64,000 bases of DNA from the NCBI RefSeq assembly GCF_017355855.1, contig NZ_JAFEWD010000004.1, positions 124,001 through 188,000 of the forward strand. The letters run 5' to 3'. Every line of letters begins with the position of its first letter. Position 1 is the first letter of the stretch. A program made the translations under genes and the position numbers. Shown piece after piece: positions 54,244 through 62,839 of this stretch. The DNA comes from Pedobacter sp. SYSU D00535. GTDB taxonomy: Bacteria; Bacteroidota; Bacteroidia; Sphingobacteriales; Sphingobacteriaceae. The notes beneath the pieces were generated by a model, which saw only the letters and a program-made list of their open reading frames with translations, searched no databases and had not been told where the DNA came from.

Positions 54244-55383
54244 CTAAACGATTACCTTCAATTTTTTCTGCACATATCTCGCTTTTGAAATCGCACTTTC
54301 ACGATCCTCGTCCACAATGGTAACGTGCCCCATTTTTCTAAATGGCTTGGTGAATTTTTTACCATAGAGATGTACATACACCCCCTCAAGTTTTAAAATA
54401 TCTTTGATTCCCTGATAGTCAGCTAAACCCTCATAGCCCTTTTCGCCCAAAAGATTAACCATCACTGCATGCCCGATGGTCCGAGTGTCACCAAGAGGCA
54501 GATTAAAGATTGCCCTGAGGTGCTGATCAAATTGAGAAGTGTAATTGCCTTCGATGGTCTGGTGTCCTGAATTATGTGGACGAGGAGCAATTTCGTTTAC
54601 CAGCAGCTTTCCGTCTTTCGTTAAAAACATCTCCACCGCTAGCAATCCTGTGATTTTGAACGTCTCTGCTACCTGAAGAGCGAGCAATTCCGCCTGCCTT
54701 TCCAAATCAGCAGACAGACTGGATGGTGAAATAAGAAACTCTACCAGATTAGCGTCGGGATTAAATTCCATTTCTACACATGGGAACGCTTTTGTTTCGC
54801 CATGCTCATTTCTTGCCACAATTACTGAGATTTCTTTTTCGAAATCTATCCATTCCTCAATAATGCTGGGAGCCTCAAAGGCGCCTTCAAGGTCAGCAGC
54901 GGATTGGATCTTGTATACACCTCGGCCATCGTAGCCATCTTTCCTCAACTTTTGGATATAGGGATATTGTAATGCTGCGTCTTTAAGTGCTTCTTTCGAA
55001 GATATCAGCTGATAAGGTGCTGTAGGAATATTGTTTTGCTTGAAGAACTCCTTCTGTAAGCCCTTATCCTGGATCAGTCGGATTACCCTTGGCTGAGGAT
55101 ATACAACGACGCCTTCTTCCTCTAGTTTTTGAAGTGCGTCCACATTTACCTTTTCAATTTCAATTGTAAGGAGGTCAACTTGCTTCCCGAAGTTATAAAC
55201 GGTCTCGTAATCGGTGAGGGATCCTTCGGTGAATTTGTCGCAGAGATTTTTGCAAGGGGCGTCAGGGTCAGGGTCAAGAACGCGTACACTTACGTTATAA
55301 TTGATAGCTTCCTGGATCAGCATGCGCCCTAATTGTCCGCCTCCTAGAATGCCTAAACGTAAATCGCCATAAAATGCTTTCAT
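54244..55383 (-). CDS. purK: N5-carboxyaminoimidazole ribonucleotide synthase
   Basis: 379 aa ATP-grasp enzyme making N5-CAIR from AIR, ATP and bicarbonate. Visible signatures: [48 protein letters not shown], and [17 protein letters not shown]. First gene of the purK-purE pair. It starts 68 nt after the nuoB stop, with a stable hairpin in between. Confidence 0.96.
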   Translation of the reverse strand: MKAFYGDLRLGILGGGQLGRMLIQEAINYNVSVRVLDPDPDAPCKNLCDKFTEGSLTDYETVYNFGKQVDLLTIEIEKVNVDALQKLEEEGVVVYPQPRVIRLIQDKGLQKEFFKQNNIPTAPYQLISSKEALKDAALQYPYIQKLRKDGYDGRGVYKIQSAADLEGAFEAPSIIEEWIDFEKEISVIVARNEHGETKAFPCVEMEFNPDANLVEFLISPSSLSADLERQAELLALQVAETFKITGLLAVEMFLTKDGKLLVNEIAPRPHNSGHQTIEGNYTSQFDQHLRAIFNLPLGDTRTIGHAVMVNLLGEKGYEGLADYQGIKDILKLEGVYVHLYGKKFTKPFRKMGHVTIVDEDRESAISKARYVQKKLKVIV

Positions 55384-55418
55384 CGGTACAAGTTTACGTA
55401 AAACTAAGGAATTTATAA

Positions 55419-55450
55419 GACGAGAGGGGCCTTGATTTGCCCCTCTCGTC
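55419..55450 (-). terminator. Strong hairpin after nuoB
   Basis: A 12-bp stem GACGAGAGGGGC / GCCCCTCTCGTC (55419-55430 / 55439-55450) with an 8-nt loop abuts the nuoB stop. The following minus-strand bases TTATAAATT are only weakly T-rich. Confidence 0.65.
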
Positions 55451-55936
55451 CTATTTGCTTGTCAATAAGCTCTCTTCCTGGATCTTTTTCTGAAGTTCGA
55501 GGATCGATCCGATTAAAGATTCGGGCCTCGGCGGGCAGCCTTGCACGTAGACATCTACGGGAATAATTCTGTCTACGCCTTTTACTACGTGGTAGCCGTG
55601 CTGCCAATAAGGACCTCCACAATTGGAGCAGGATCCCATTGAAATTACATATTTCGGCTCTGGCATCTGCTCATAAAGCGTCTTGATTCGCTCTGCCATC
55701 TTGAAAGTAACTGTGCCCGCAATGATAATCACATCTGCTTGTCGGGGAGAAGGTCGGGGGAACACACCAAGTCGATCGAAATCGAAATTCGATGCATAAG
55801 AACCCATCATTTCGATGGCGCAACAGGCTATACCAAAGCTAACAGGCCAAAGTGACGACAGTCTGGCCCAATTTAAAAGATCATCTAATTTGGTGACAAT
55901 TACGCCACCATCTTGTTGCATTTTATCAAGACTCAT
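55451..55936 (-). CDS. nuoB: NADH-quinone oxidoreductase subunit B
   Basis: 161 aa, complex I subunit carrying the terminal cluster N2. Cysteine ligands visible: Cys38-Cys39 (IACCAIEMM), Cys103 (GSCSNCGGP) and Cys134 (VQGCPPRPE). The ATG at 55936 is chosen as the first Met before the conserved core; it overlaps the end of nuoA by 11 nt. The extra in-frame codons upstream are only the nuoA tail read in another frame. Confidence 0.95.
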   Translation of the reverse strand: MSLDKMQQDGGVIVTKLDDLLNWARLSSLWPVSFGIACCAIEMMGSYASNFDFDRLGVFPRPSPRQADVIIIAGTVTFKMAERIKTLYEQMPEPKYVISMGSCSNCGGPYWQHGYHVVKGVDRIIPVDVYVQGCPPRPESLIGSILELQKKIQEESLLTSK

Positions 55937-56522
55937 TTTGCTGCTTTCTGAAGGTGGGTTTAAACGCAGGTTTTGGCGCTGTGGTTGACGTTGCTGATGC
56001 CGCTGAAATTGTTTCATCGGCAGCGGTAGCCTGAGAAGGTCTCACTGCGTATACCTCATTGTTTATACGTTCATATAGTGATCTTGGTATAGCTGTATCT
56101 ACAGTAGGTAATTTTTGCTCCGGTTTTATCCAGTCCAGGTCTCCCCGAACCCAAACATAAACGAGTCCGAGTAAAAGTATTCCCACAAAAATGAACATTT
56201 CAGTAAGGGTTAGCCATCCCCAGGACGGTGTTGCTGCCAGCAGACTTTTCTGCCCAAATACAGTTGTCCACGGAAAAATGAACACCATCTCTACATCAAA
56301 TAGCAGGAAGACAAGAGCAATTACGTAAAAACGGGTGTTAAACTGTACCCACGAGTTTCCGGTTGGTTCTTCCCCACATTCGTAGGAGCTTAATTTAAGA
56401 GGTGTGGGCTTGTTAACGGCAAGAAGTTTTGAAATAAACAGGGTTACCGACACCAATATGATGCCTATTATTAAATAGATAAACACCTTTCCAAACTCTG
56501 TAAGCTGTGAAACCTGCTCCAT
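55926..56522 (-). CDS. nuoA: NADH-quinone oxidoreductase subunit A with long C-terminal tail
   Basis: 198 aa with three membrane helices (about 12-32, 75-95, 105-125) and the family signature [34 protein letters not shown] (core SYECGEEP and FDVEMVF). Subunit A is normally about 120-150 aa; here residues from about 130 form a tail rich in Ala, Thr, Ser and Pro, ending basic (FKPTFRKQQ). First gene of a nuoA-nuoB pair with a -7 box only 5 nt before its ATG. Confidence 0.93.
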   Translation of the reverse strand: MEQVSQLTEFGKVFIYLIIGIILVSVTLFISKLLAVNKPTPLKLSSYECGEEPTGNSWVQFNTRFYVIALVFLLFDVEMVFIFPWTTVFGQKSLLAATPSWGWLTLTEMFIFVGILLLGLVYVWVRGDLDWIKPEQKLPTVDTAIPRSLYERINNEVYAVRPSQATAADETISAASATSTTAPKPAFKPTFRKQQNES

Positions 56523-56527
56523 GCCTG

Positions 56528-56535
56528 CAAATTTA
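56528..56535 (-). promoter_or_regulatory. Candidate -7 box for nuoAB
   Basis: Minus strand TAAATTTG matches TAnnTTTG and ends 5 nt before the nuoA ATG, which would give a leaderless or near-leaderless transcript. Confidence 0.45.
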
Positions 56536-56623
56536 TGGAAAATTATTGTAGGCGGTTTCTCCGGGACGAAAAAGACATGTCTCTTACAATTACTGAAATA
56601 ATTTGAGTAATATTAAAAGGTGC

Positions 56624-56655
56624 TTTGGATATTAATAAAAATGCCCCTATATTTG
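56624..56655 (+). promoter_or_regulatory. Promoter of rpmH-rnpA-yidD
   Basis: TTTG (56624-56627), 20 nt, TATATTTG (56648-56655): a full Bacteroidota consensus match, 39 nt before the rpmH ATG. Confidence 0.75.
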
Positions 56656-56694
56656 CACTCTTGTTTTTAAAAGCTACAATTTTGATATAAAGTC

Positions 56695-56853
56695 ATGAAA
56701 AGAACATTCCAGCCTTCTCAGAGAAAAAGAAGAAATAAGCATGGTTTCAGAGAGCGTATGGCCACTGCAAACGGTAGAAGGGTATTAGCGTCAAGAAGAG
56801 CCAAAGGCAGAAAAAGATTAACTGTATCTGACGAGCGTCGTCATAAAGCATAA
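56695..56853 (+). CDS. rpmH: 50S ribosomal protein L34
   Basis: 52 aa, translated directly from the DNA: begins [19 protein letters not shown], then [22 protein letters not shown], the whole L34 signature. The normal length is about 45-52 aa. It is the first gene of the conserved rpmH-rnpA-yidD order, 69 nt before rnpA. Confidence 0.97.
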   Translation: MKRTFQPSQRKRRNKHGFRERMATANGRRVLASRRAKGRKRLTVSDERRHKA

Positions 56854-56922
56854 TTTGATTGCAGGCGTTCCACATTATAGTGGGCTGCAGGTAAATTGCA
56901 GTAAAGCTTAGTTCAATCAATA

Positions 56923-57315
56923 ATGTATACATTTAAAAAAGAAGAACGATTATGTAGTAAAAAGCTTTTAGAAAGGCTTTTTCATAATGGTTCTTCTTTT
57001 CTTTTATACCCTTTCCGCATAGTTTATCTGCCAGAGGTTCTCCCTGAATCTTTAAACAGCCAAGTGGTTATTGGGGTTTCCAAGCGGAAGTTCAAGCGGG
57101 CGGTCGATCGCAATTTAATCAAACGCAGAATACGCGAGGCCTATAGACTTAATAAGGAAGAGGCTCTTTATGCCTTTCTTCGGGATAATCAGCTTCAACT
57201 TGTTTTTTCTATCAATTACGTTGGTAAAGAGATAGGTAGTTTCAAATTTATTGAGAAGAAGCTTATGGCGGCTCTCAAGCAATTGGTAAAGGCAAATGCT
57301 CAAAGCGATAGTTGA
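56923..57315 (+). CDS. rnpA: Ribonuclease P protein component
   Basis: 130 aa, basic. The protein partner of RNase P RNA in tRNA 5'-end maturation. The RNR signature is [18 protein letters not shown] (about 52-69), preceded by the N-terminal [17 protein letters not shown]. It overlaps yidD by 20 nt. The RNase P RNA gene is not in the window. Confidence 0.95.
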   Translation: MYTFKKEERLCSKKLLERLFHNGSSFLLYPFRIVYLPEVLPESLNSQVVIGVSKRKFKRAVDRNLIKRRIREAYRLNKEEALYAFLRDNQLQLVFSINYVGKEIGSFKFIEKKLMAALKQLVKANAQSDS

Positions 57316-57541
57316 CGGTATTATGTGGGCGATCAGTGCTGTCTTCCTGATTTTAATCCGGCTTTACCAATATTTGCTTTCTCCAATTCTCGGTGCATCC
57401 TGCCGATATACGCCAACCTGTTCTCAATACGGAATCGAAGCTATTAAGAAACATGGCCCCTTTAAGGGCGGCTGGTTGACTATCAAACGAATCGGTCGCT
57501 GTCACCCCTGGGGAGGACATGGTCATGACCCTGTTCCATAA
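57296..57541 (+). CDS. yidD: Membrane protein insertion efficiency factor YidD
   Basis: 81 aa. One N-terminal amphipathic/hydrophobic helix and the family core [26 protein letters not shown] (core [14 protein letters not shown]) with [22 protein letters not shown]-type ending. It helps insertion of membrane proteins in the YidC pathway; yidC itself is not here. Translationally coupled to rnpA. Confidence 0.95.
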   Translation: MLKAIVDGIMWAISAVFLILIRLYQYLLSPILGASCRYTPTCSQYGIEAIKKHGPFKGGWLTIKRIGRCHPWGGHGHDPVP

Positions 57542-57584
57542 ATAATTTCCTTTCATTCCTCCTTATTTGCATCTTTGCCCCACA

Positions 57585-58271
57585 ATGGCACTGATCTTAC
57601 AAATAGAAACTTCCACTACTTCATGTTCTGTAGCGTTGGCCCAAGATGGCTTGCTGCTGGCGGTTAAGGAACAGACAGAACGCAATATACATGCTAGTCA
57701 TATAACGGTTTTTATTGAGGAAGTATTGAAATCAGCAGGCTATACCGCTAAAGATCTTGATGCGGTGGCAGTATGTATGGGACCAGGGTCTTATACTGGA
57801 TTGCGCATCGGGGTTTCGACAGCAAAAGGATTGTGTTATGCACTAGACATTCCCCTTGTGGCTTTGAGTACTTTAAAGGTAATGGCAGCAGGACTGGTGA
57901 AGCAATTTGAAGATAAAGACGTTCTTCTTTGTCCGATGATCGATGCAAGGAGAATGGAGGTGTATACCGCGTTATTTGACAAAGCATTGGAGGAAATAGC
58001 AGCTGTCGAGGCTAAGATCATAGATGGAGAATCTTTTGCGGACATCCTCGCAACCAGAAAAGTGGTTTTCTTTGGTGACGGGGCAGAAAAATGTCGCGAA
58101 ATGTTGGGAGATCATCCTAACTCGATATTTGTGAATGATTTTAATAATTCAGCTGCTCATGCAACGGCCATGGCTTACGAGAAATTCAAGTTGGCGCAGT
58201 TTGAGGACGTTGCTTATTTCGAGCCCTATTATCTGAAGGATTTTATCGCAGGAAAGCCTAAAGCTCAGTAA
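57585..58271 (+). CDS. tsaB: tRNA threonylcarbamoyladenosine biosynthesis protein TsaB
   Basis: 228 aa, ASKHA-fold partner of TsaD in t6A37 synthesis. Signatures: ILQIETSTTSCSVALA, the helical VAVCMGPGSYTGLRIGVSTAKGL block and PLVALSTLKVMA. The ATG at 57585 is preferred to a TTG at 57567 because the family starts right at the first beta strand. t6A is also the substrate of MtaB, encoded at 36.3 kb. 43 nt after yidD, so perhaps part of the same unit. Confidence 0.94.
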   Translation: MALILQIETSTTSCSVALAQDGLLLAVKEQTERNIHASHITVFIEEVLKSAGYTAKDLDAVAVCMGPGSYTGLRIGVSTAKGLCYALDIPLVALSTLKVMAAGLVKQFEDKDVLLCPMIDARRMEVYTALFDKALEEIAAVEAKIIDGESFADILATRKVVFFGDGAEKCREMLGDHPNSIFVNDFNNSAAHATAMAYEKFKLAQFEDVAYFEPYYLKDFIAGKPKAQ

Positions 58272-58277
58272 GCGGGA

Positions 58278-59756
58278 CTACTCCGTTTCTTGTCCCTTCT
58301 TTTTCTTTTCTTTAGCCTGTTTTTTATCCTTTTTCTCTTCCTCGGTTTTCTTTGTGAAAATCCGGTTGAACAGCCCCTGAAATTCTACGTTCTTGACGCC
58401 ATAAATGGTGTTAGCATTCTGATCTCTTTCTAGAATCCGCCCAAATTTCATAGACATTCCCAGATATGCTGAAGCACCTAAAGACCCGCCTCCCATGCTT
58501 TGATCAGGATTCGAAAGCCCCCTTGCTGCCCTGTAGGTGTTAAAAAGCTGATCGCTTCCCATGAAGAAATCAAAATTGGGGCTTCTGAATAAGAACTGTC
58601 CTCCCAGCATAAAAACCTGTTGGAAGTTGTAGCCAGTTAGCAGGCTGAAGCCAAAATTGTTCAACTTATACGTGTTTATCAGCGTCGCATTGCCGCCGGG
58701 GAAGAAGATGTTTTTGGATATGATGAGGTTGGGGTGGTAGTTATTGAAGCTTCTGTTGACAAGGATTTCTGCTTTCCCATTAATAAATGTGTTGATTGCA
58801 GAGGTGTCCGGATCGTCGAAAACTTTCCTCTTGATTTCTTCCTGGAATCTCTTTGTAGCGCCTGCTGACGAAGCGTTGGTTATACTAACGTTGGTGTTGA
58901 AATTATAGAAATACGAGTTTTTCGTCCAGCGAATAGCGCCCAGATCCTTGAGATTTCCCATAAAATACCAGCCACTTCTTGTTCGGTAATTGGCACTTAA
59001 TGTTATTGCCAGACCTGGATTGCGGAAGCCAGGCTTGTAGGGAATCGCGCGAGCATCAGTGAAGATGAAATTGGATTTATAAAAGCCTCTGACAGAGGCA
59101 TTGAAGCTTTTCGCAACCGTGTCAACACTAATTTCTGATTTGTCTATAGATAATTTACTGTACGCAATCCCGCTGAGGTAGCTCAGCTTTGCTCCAAATG
59201 CTAATTTCCTGTTGTAATTCTCGCGATAGCTAAGGCTAAATTGGTGGTACGCTATAGCCTGCCCGCTGTTGTTAAAGATGTTTTCATTTTCTTTAGTCGG
59301 ATCGAAAAGTCGGTAGTTGTGAAAAATGGCGAAAGTGCCATTGCTAATGTTTGTACTACCTTCTGCTTTTACTTGCCAGGAGAGGCCGAGTTCTTTGTTG
59401 TATTGCGTGGCTAAATGTTTTCTCAGCATCAGTAGGTAGGTGTTCTCGCTGGTGAAAATCCTGTTTTTTTCAGGACTGTTAATATCGACACTTCGCGCAT
59501 CAATCTCTCTTTCCTGAAGCATTTTTTCGATGGTTGTCTTTGCCGGTCCCTTTGCAGAGATGGAAAGCCCTCCATTAGGGATGAAAAAGTTGAAGGCAAT
59601 ACGGCGGCTGCTGTCTGTTACAAAAGTTCGGTGGGAGGGGTTCTCGAATGCATCATACAAGGTACCTGTATTGTACAAGCCCAATTGCTGGGCTTTAAGG
59701 GTACCGGCAGCAAAAAGCATCAGGCAACAGATCCCAATCTTAACTTTTATTCTCAC
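58278..59756 (-). CDS. DUF5723-family outer-membrane barrel protein
   Basis: 492 aa with a signal peptide (cleaved after LKAQ) and many amphipathic strands of the Bacteroidota DUF5723 type (YNTGTLYDAFENPS near the start, SGWYFMGNLKDLGAIRW later). The C-terminus is a long lysine/glutamate-rich tail (KKTEEEKKDKKQAKEKKKKGQ), unusual after a barrel. Starts at GTG 59756, sharing GTGA with the stop of the upstream gene, hence tightly coupled. Function unknown. Confidence 0.7.
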   Translation of the reverse strand: MRIKVKIGICCLMLFAAGTLKAQQLGLYNTGTLYDAFENPSHRTFVTDSSRRIAFNFFIPNGGLSISAKGPAKTTIEKMLQEREIDARSVDINSPEKNRIFTSENTYLLMLRKHLATQYNKELGLSWQVKAEGSTNISNGTFAIFHNYRLFDPTKENENIFNNSGQAIAYHQFSLSYRENYNRKLAFGAKLSYLSGIAYSKLSIDKSEISVDTVAKSFNASVRGFYKSNFIFTDARAIPYKPGFRNPGLAITLSANYRTRSGWYFMGNLKDLGAIRWTKNSYFYNFNTNVSITNASSAGATKRFQEEIKRKVFDDPDTSAINTFINGKAEILVNRSFNNYHPNLIISKNIFFPGGNATLINTYKLNNFGFSLLTGYNFQQVFMLGGQFLFRSPNFDFFMGSDQLFNTYRAARGLSNPDQSMGGGSLGASAYLGMSMKFGRILERDQNANTIYGVKNVEFQGLFNRIFTKKTEEEKKDKKQAKEKKKKGQETE

Positions 59757-62377
59757 AATTTAAAGGCGTATAGCTTGTTGTCTTTCTTTGTGCTTAGGAG
59801 ATATTTGATCCCGTTGCCTTTAATTGTACCGACAGAAAATAAGCCGGTCCCTTCGGCAGGGAAGCCTTTTACCAAACTCCCATCATCATTGAATAAAAAT
59901 AGTTTATTCTCTTGGCTTAATGAAATTCCAATCTGGTAGAAATATTGGTTAGTGTTGAAAAACTGGGGTCTTGATTTGACTTCCGCGGGGAACTCGTAAT
60001 TGAAAATTGGATTCCCCTCCGCCGTCATAACATTCAAGTGATTTTTGTCTACAAGTATTAACTCCGGCTGCTCATCCCCAGCTACATTTCGGCTTTCGAA
60101 ATAGTGATTGCTGGTATATGTGCCAAGGGACACTTTTTCCATTTGCCCATTCGGGGAAATGCTCAGAAGCGCTCCGGTCGCATCGGTAGTGATAACTCTA
60201 GTATCGGCGGAAGTTGTACCGGTTTTTATGAAGATTGGGTTTTTTAGTCCTCCAGAGGATGAAGCTGTTGTTTTTGAGATCAAGGTCCCGTTTTGATTGT
60301 AGAAGTAGATTCTTCCGGTCGTAGTGCCGGCGATAAGATACTTCACGTTTCCTATCTCCACCGTTTTCAAGTCAAACAAGATCCTCGAGTCAACCGACTT
60401 ATTCCATCCTTCTATCGGTTCTCCCCGCGTATTGTAGGCCATAACTACGTTTCCAGCAGGAATAAATAAAGAGGCGCTGCTCGGATCAGAGGTGGTAAGT
60501 GTGCCGCCAAAAGAGGCATTAAAAGGCAAATTTACAGGGAAACCTTCAAAGGGTTGGCCATTAGGGAGAAGGCGATAAAGCCGATTACTTGTGTTAAATA
60601 TGATCGATCGATCATTGAGTTGTTGGAGACTGCCTAAAACCTTGTCCTTGAGTGAAATGGACCACTGTTTTTTGCCTTCCGGCGATATTGCCTGCAAAGT
60701 ATTCGAGTTGTCTTGTACGAGAATTAAGTTCCCCGAATCGCCCTGTACTAGTTGCGGACTAATAACAAGCCGGCCGTTCAGATTGACCGACCAGTCGGCG
60801 TCCTTTTTCGCTGTTTCGTTCGGCTTGTAGTTCAGATAGAGGTTCGAGAAGAAGTGATCACCGTCTGCGCTCCATTGGTAGGACAGACCGTAGAAGTTCT
60901 GAAGTTTGTAATTCTTGTCGGAAAAAAGTTTTGAGTAGGCGGGCTTTAAATTTGCCGCGAAAGCTTTTTTCGAATTTTTTGTATTGATGAAGTAGAGGAT
61001 ATTGCTCTTGTTAGCTACCAGCTGATTGTACTGGGCGAACTCCGGTGTTTTGATCAGGAAACGTTGCTTTTCGTAATCGCTAAGATAACTCTGCACTACG
61101 CCGGGACTGGCCGATAAAATGAGATAATTGTCCCTTACGGCAAAAAAAGGACGAGAAAACGCTTTAAGAGGGTCGCCGAAATAGTAATAAAATATATTGG
61201 AGTGATTCAACTGACTCATGGAGGAACCCAATGAAGTGCTGATCAGTTGCAGTGTAAAGTTCACGGATCTTCCGTTTTTGAGTTTAATGATTGCAAATTT
61301 CTCCCTATCGGCACGTTCAACAACGATAAACTCGTTTCCAAGGAGGGGTTTCAAATCTTTCTCAAGATCGACACCATCCTTTGACTTTATGCTCGTCAAT
61401 TGCGACTGCAATTTGCTGAGGTCTTTCTTTTTATTTAGATACGACCTTAAGCTATTCTGGAACCGATTTTGGTCTGAAAAACCGAAGGCGATGAAGTTGG
61501 AGGCGTCGTCAGGAACAAGGTTCTTGATGTCATTTTTCACCGGCTGCTGATTTAGATAGAGATTCATATAATTCAGGGAGCTGGTGTCTACTGTGCTTAT
61601 CCCGCTAAACATGAGGGCATCACTCTTAAAATTCATGTTTAAAGAAGATATTCCTTTAAGTTTAAGTAGCAGAGAAGAATTTCCTACAGGTTTTCCTCGG
61701 GTGAAACTCGAAGCGAAATCAGAAAGCGTTGCGTGGTTGACGAACAGATTTACTGGCGAGTTTTGATTTCTGCTAACTGTCTTGTTAATCTCCCCAATAA
61801 AGTCGGCTTCCAGTTTTTTTCCTTCCTGATTTAAACTTTCCTGCAACAGCTCCTTTGAGTAGCTGCCTAACGCAACGCCCTTGTTGACAAAAAAGTAGAA
61901 CTTTTTATCAACTGTGCCCAGTTGCAGCGAAAAAAAGCCTGCATCCTCCTTCGCTAACCTTACTCCTTTAAGTTCTTTTAGCAACTCCTGGATCTCTGCC
62001 GGAGATTGCTCTCCTTTCAGGTTCATTGAAAAAAGCAGATCGACTGAGTCGGCTTCGTTAGGGTGGAAAGACACAAAGATCTGATTGTCGCCACTAAGTT
62101 CCCTGAGATCCGGTTGTCGGAGAATCAATTCCTGGAGTTGCTGAATTTCCCCAGCTCTGCTTTCTCCTATAATAGCATCGAAAAGCTCGTAATCTTTAAA
62201 AATATCGTAGAAAGACTCGTCGTTACTAAAATTTAGTACCAGGGCGGCGTCGGCGGGAACTTGTTTTAGTACTTTCTCCAGATTATTCGCTTTTGCTGAT
62301 ATTTCTGAAAAGTACATCACTGCCATCGCAACCACCACCCCAAATAATACTAAAGTTAAGATTATTGCTTTTCTCAT
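59753..62377 (-). CDS. Large membrane-anchored protein with C-terminal propeller-like repeats
   Basis: 874 aa. One N-terminal membrane helix (about 4-24), an N-terminal half starting VLKQVPADAALVLNF that is reminiscent of DUF3352-type proteins, then from about 530 a set of PQQ/WD-like blades (NTLQAISPEGKKQWSISL, GRIYFYNQNGTLISKT, NKLFLFNDDGSLVKGFP, KYLLSTKKDNKLYAFKL). It is periplasmic with a membrane anchor. Its stop overlaps the start of the barrel gene by 4 nt. The family is uncertain. Confidence 0.7.
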   Translation of the reverse strand: MRKAIILTLVLFGVVVAMAVMYFSEISAKANNLEKVLKQVPADAALVLNFSNDESFYDIFKDYELFDAIIGESRAGEIQQLQELILRQPDLRELSGDNQIFVSFHPNEADSVDLLFSMNLKGEQSPAEIQELLKELKGVRLAKEDAGFFSLQLGTVDKKFYFFVNKGVALGSYSKELLQESLNQEGKKLEADFIGEINKTVSRNQNSPVNLFVNHATLSDFASSFTRGKPVGNSSLLLKLKGISSLNMNFKSDALMFSGISTVDTSSLNYMNLYLNQQPVKNDIKNLVPDDASNFIAFGFSDQNRFQNSLRSYLNKKKDLSKLQSQLTSIKSKDGVDLEKDLKPLLGNEFIVVERADREKFAIIKLKNGRSVNFTLQLISTSLGSSMSQLNHSNIFYYYFGDPLKAFSRPFFAVRDNYLILSASPGVVQSYLSDYEKQRFLIKTPEFAQYNQLVANKSNILYFINTKNSKKAFAANLKPAYSKLFSDKNYKLQNFYGLSYQWSADGDHFFSNLYLNYKPNETAKKDADWSVNLNGRLVISPQLVQGDSGNLILVQDNSNTLQAISPEGKKQWSISLKDKVLGSLQQLNDRSIIFNTSNRLYRLLPNGQPFEGFPVNLPFNASFGGTLTTSDPSSASLFIPAGNVVMAYNTRGEPIEGWNKSVDSRILFDLKTVEIGNVKYLIAGTTTGRIYFYNQNGTLISKTTASSSGGLKNPIFIKTGTTSADTRVITTDATGALLSISPNGQMEKVSLGTYTSNHYFESRNVAGDEQPELILVDKNHLNVMTAEGNPIFNYEFPAEVKSRPQFFNTNQYFYQIGISLSQENKLFLFNDDGSLVKGFPAEGTGLFSVGTIKGNGIKYLLSTKKDNKLYAFKL

Positions 62378-62455
62378 CAGATACTACAAAATTAACCTTT
62401 TAATGCCAAAGAAATCTTAAGCACGATTGTTATTTTAGCATCTTTGCGGACATTT

Positions 62456-62839
62456 ATGAACAAGAAAATTCTTGCTACTGCCTGTTTTTTCGCAGCCCTG
62501 GCTGTAATTCTGGGAGCGTTTGGAGCTCATGGACTGAAAGGTCAGATTTCGTCCTCTGCTTTAGAAAATTGGAAGACTGCCGTCGACTATCATTTCTATC
62601 ATGTTCTTGGCTTACTGTTCTTGTCAATTTTTCCCGGACGCGCAAGTAAGGCACCTGGACTTACTTTCTGGTGTTTCCTCATCGGGATCCTATTTTTCTC
62701 AGGTTCCTTATATCTTCTTTCAACCCGCGAAATTACCGGTCTGCAGGCTTCTTTTCTTGGTCCGATAACGCCACTGGGAGGGATGTTCTTCATCATAGGC
62801 TGGATCAGTTTATTTGTAGAGGCTATCAGAAGTAAATAA
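62456..62839 (+). CDS. DUF423 family small membrane protein
   Basis: 127 aa with four hydrophobic segments. Family core: AVILGAFGAHGLKGQ near the start, NWKTAVDYHFYHVLGLLFLS, and GPITPLGGMFFIIGWISLF (core GPITPLGGM). Function unknown. The ATG at 62456 is preferred to a TTG at 62444. Its stop and the priA ATG share a base (TAATG). Confidence 0.9.
   Translation: MNKKILATACFFAALAVILGAFGAHGLKGQISSSALENWKTAVDYHFYHVLGLLFLSIFPGRASKAPGLTFWCFLIGILFFSGSLYLLSTREITGLQASFLGPITPLGGMFFIIGWISLFVEAIRSK

Noticed and set aside
55937-56017. Longer NuoB N-terminus (27 extra codons)
   Set aside because: The extra codons overlap the nuoA tail and encode Gln/Arg-rich sequence not found in NuoB proteins.
56523-57585. 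Chromosome origin near rpmH-rnpA
   Set aside because: This gene order often neighbours oriC in other phyla, but there is no dnaA, dnaN or DnaA-box cluster here.
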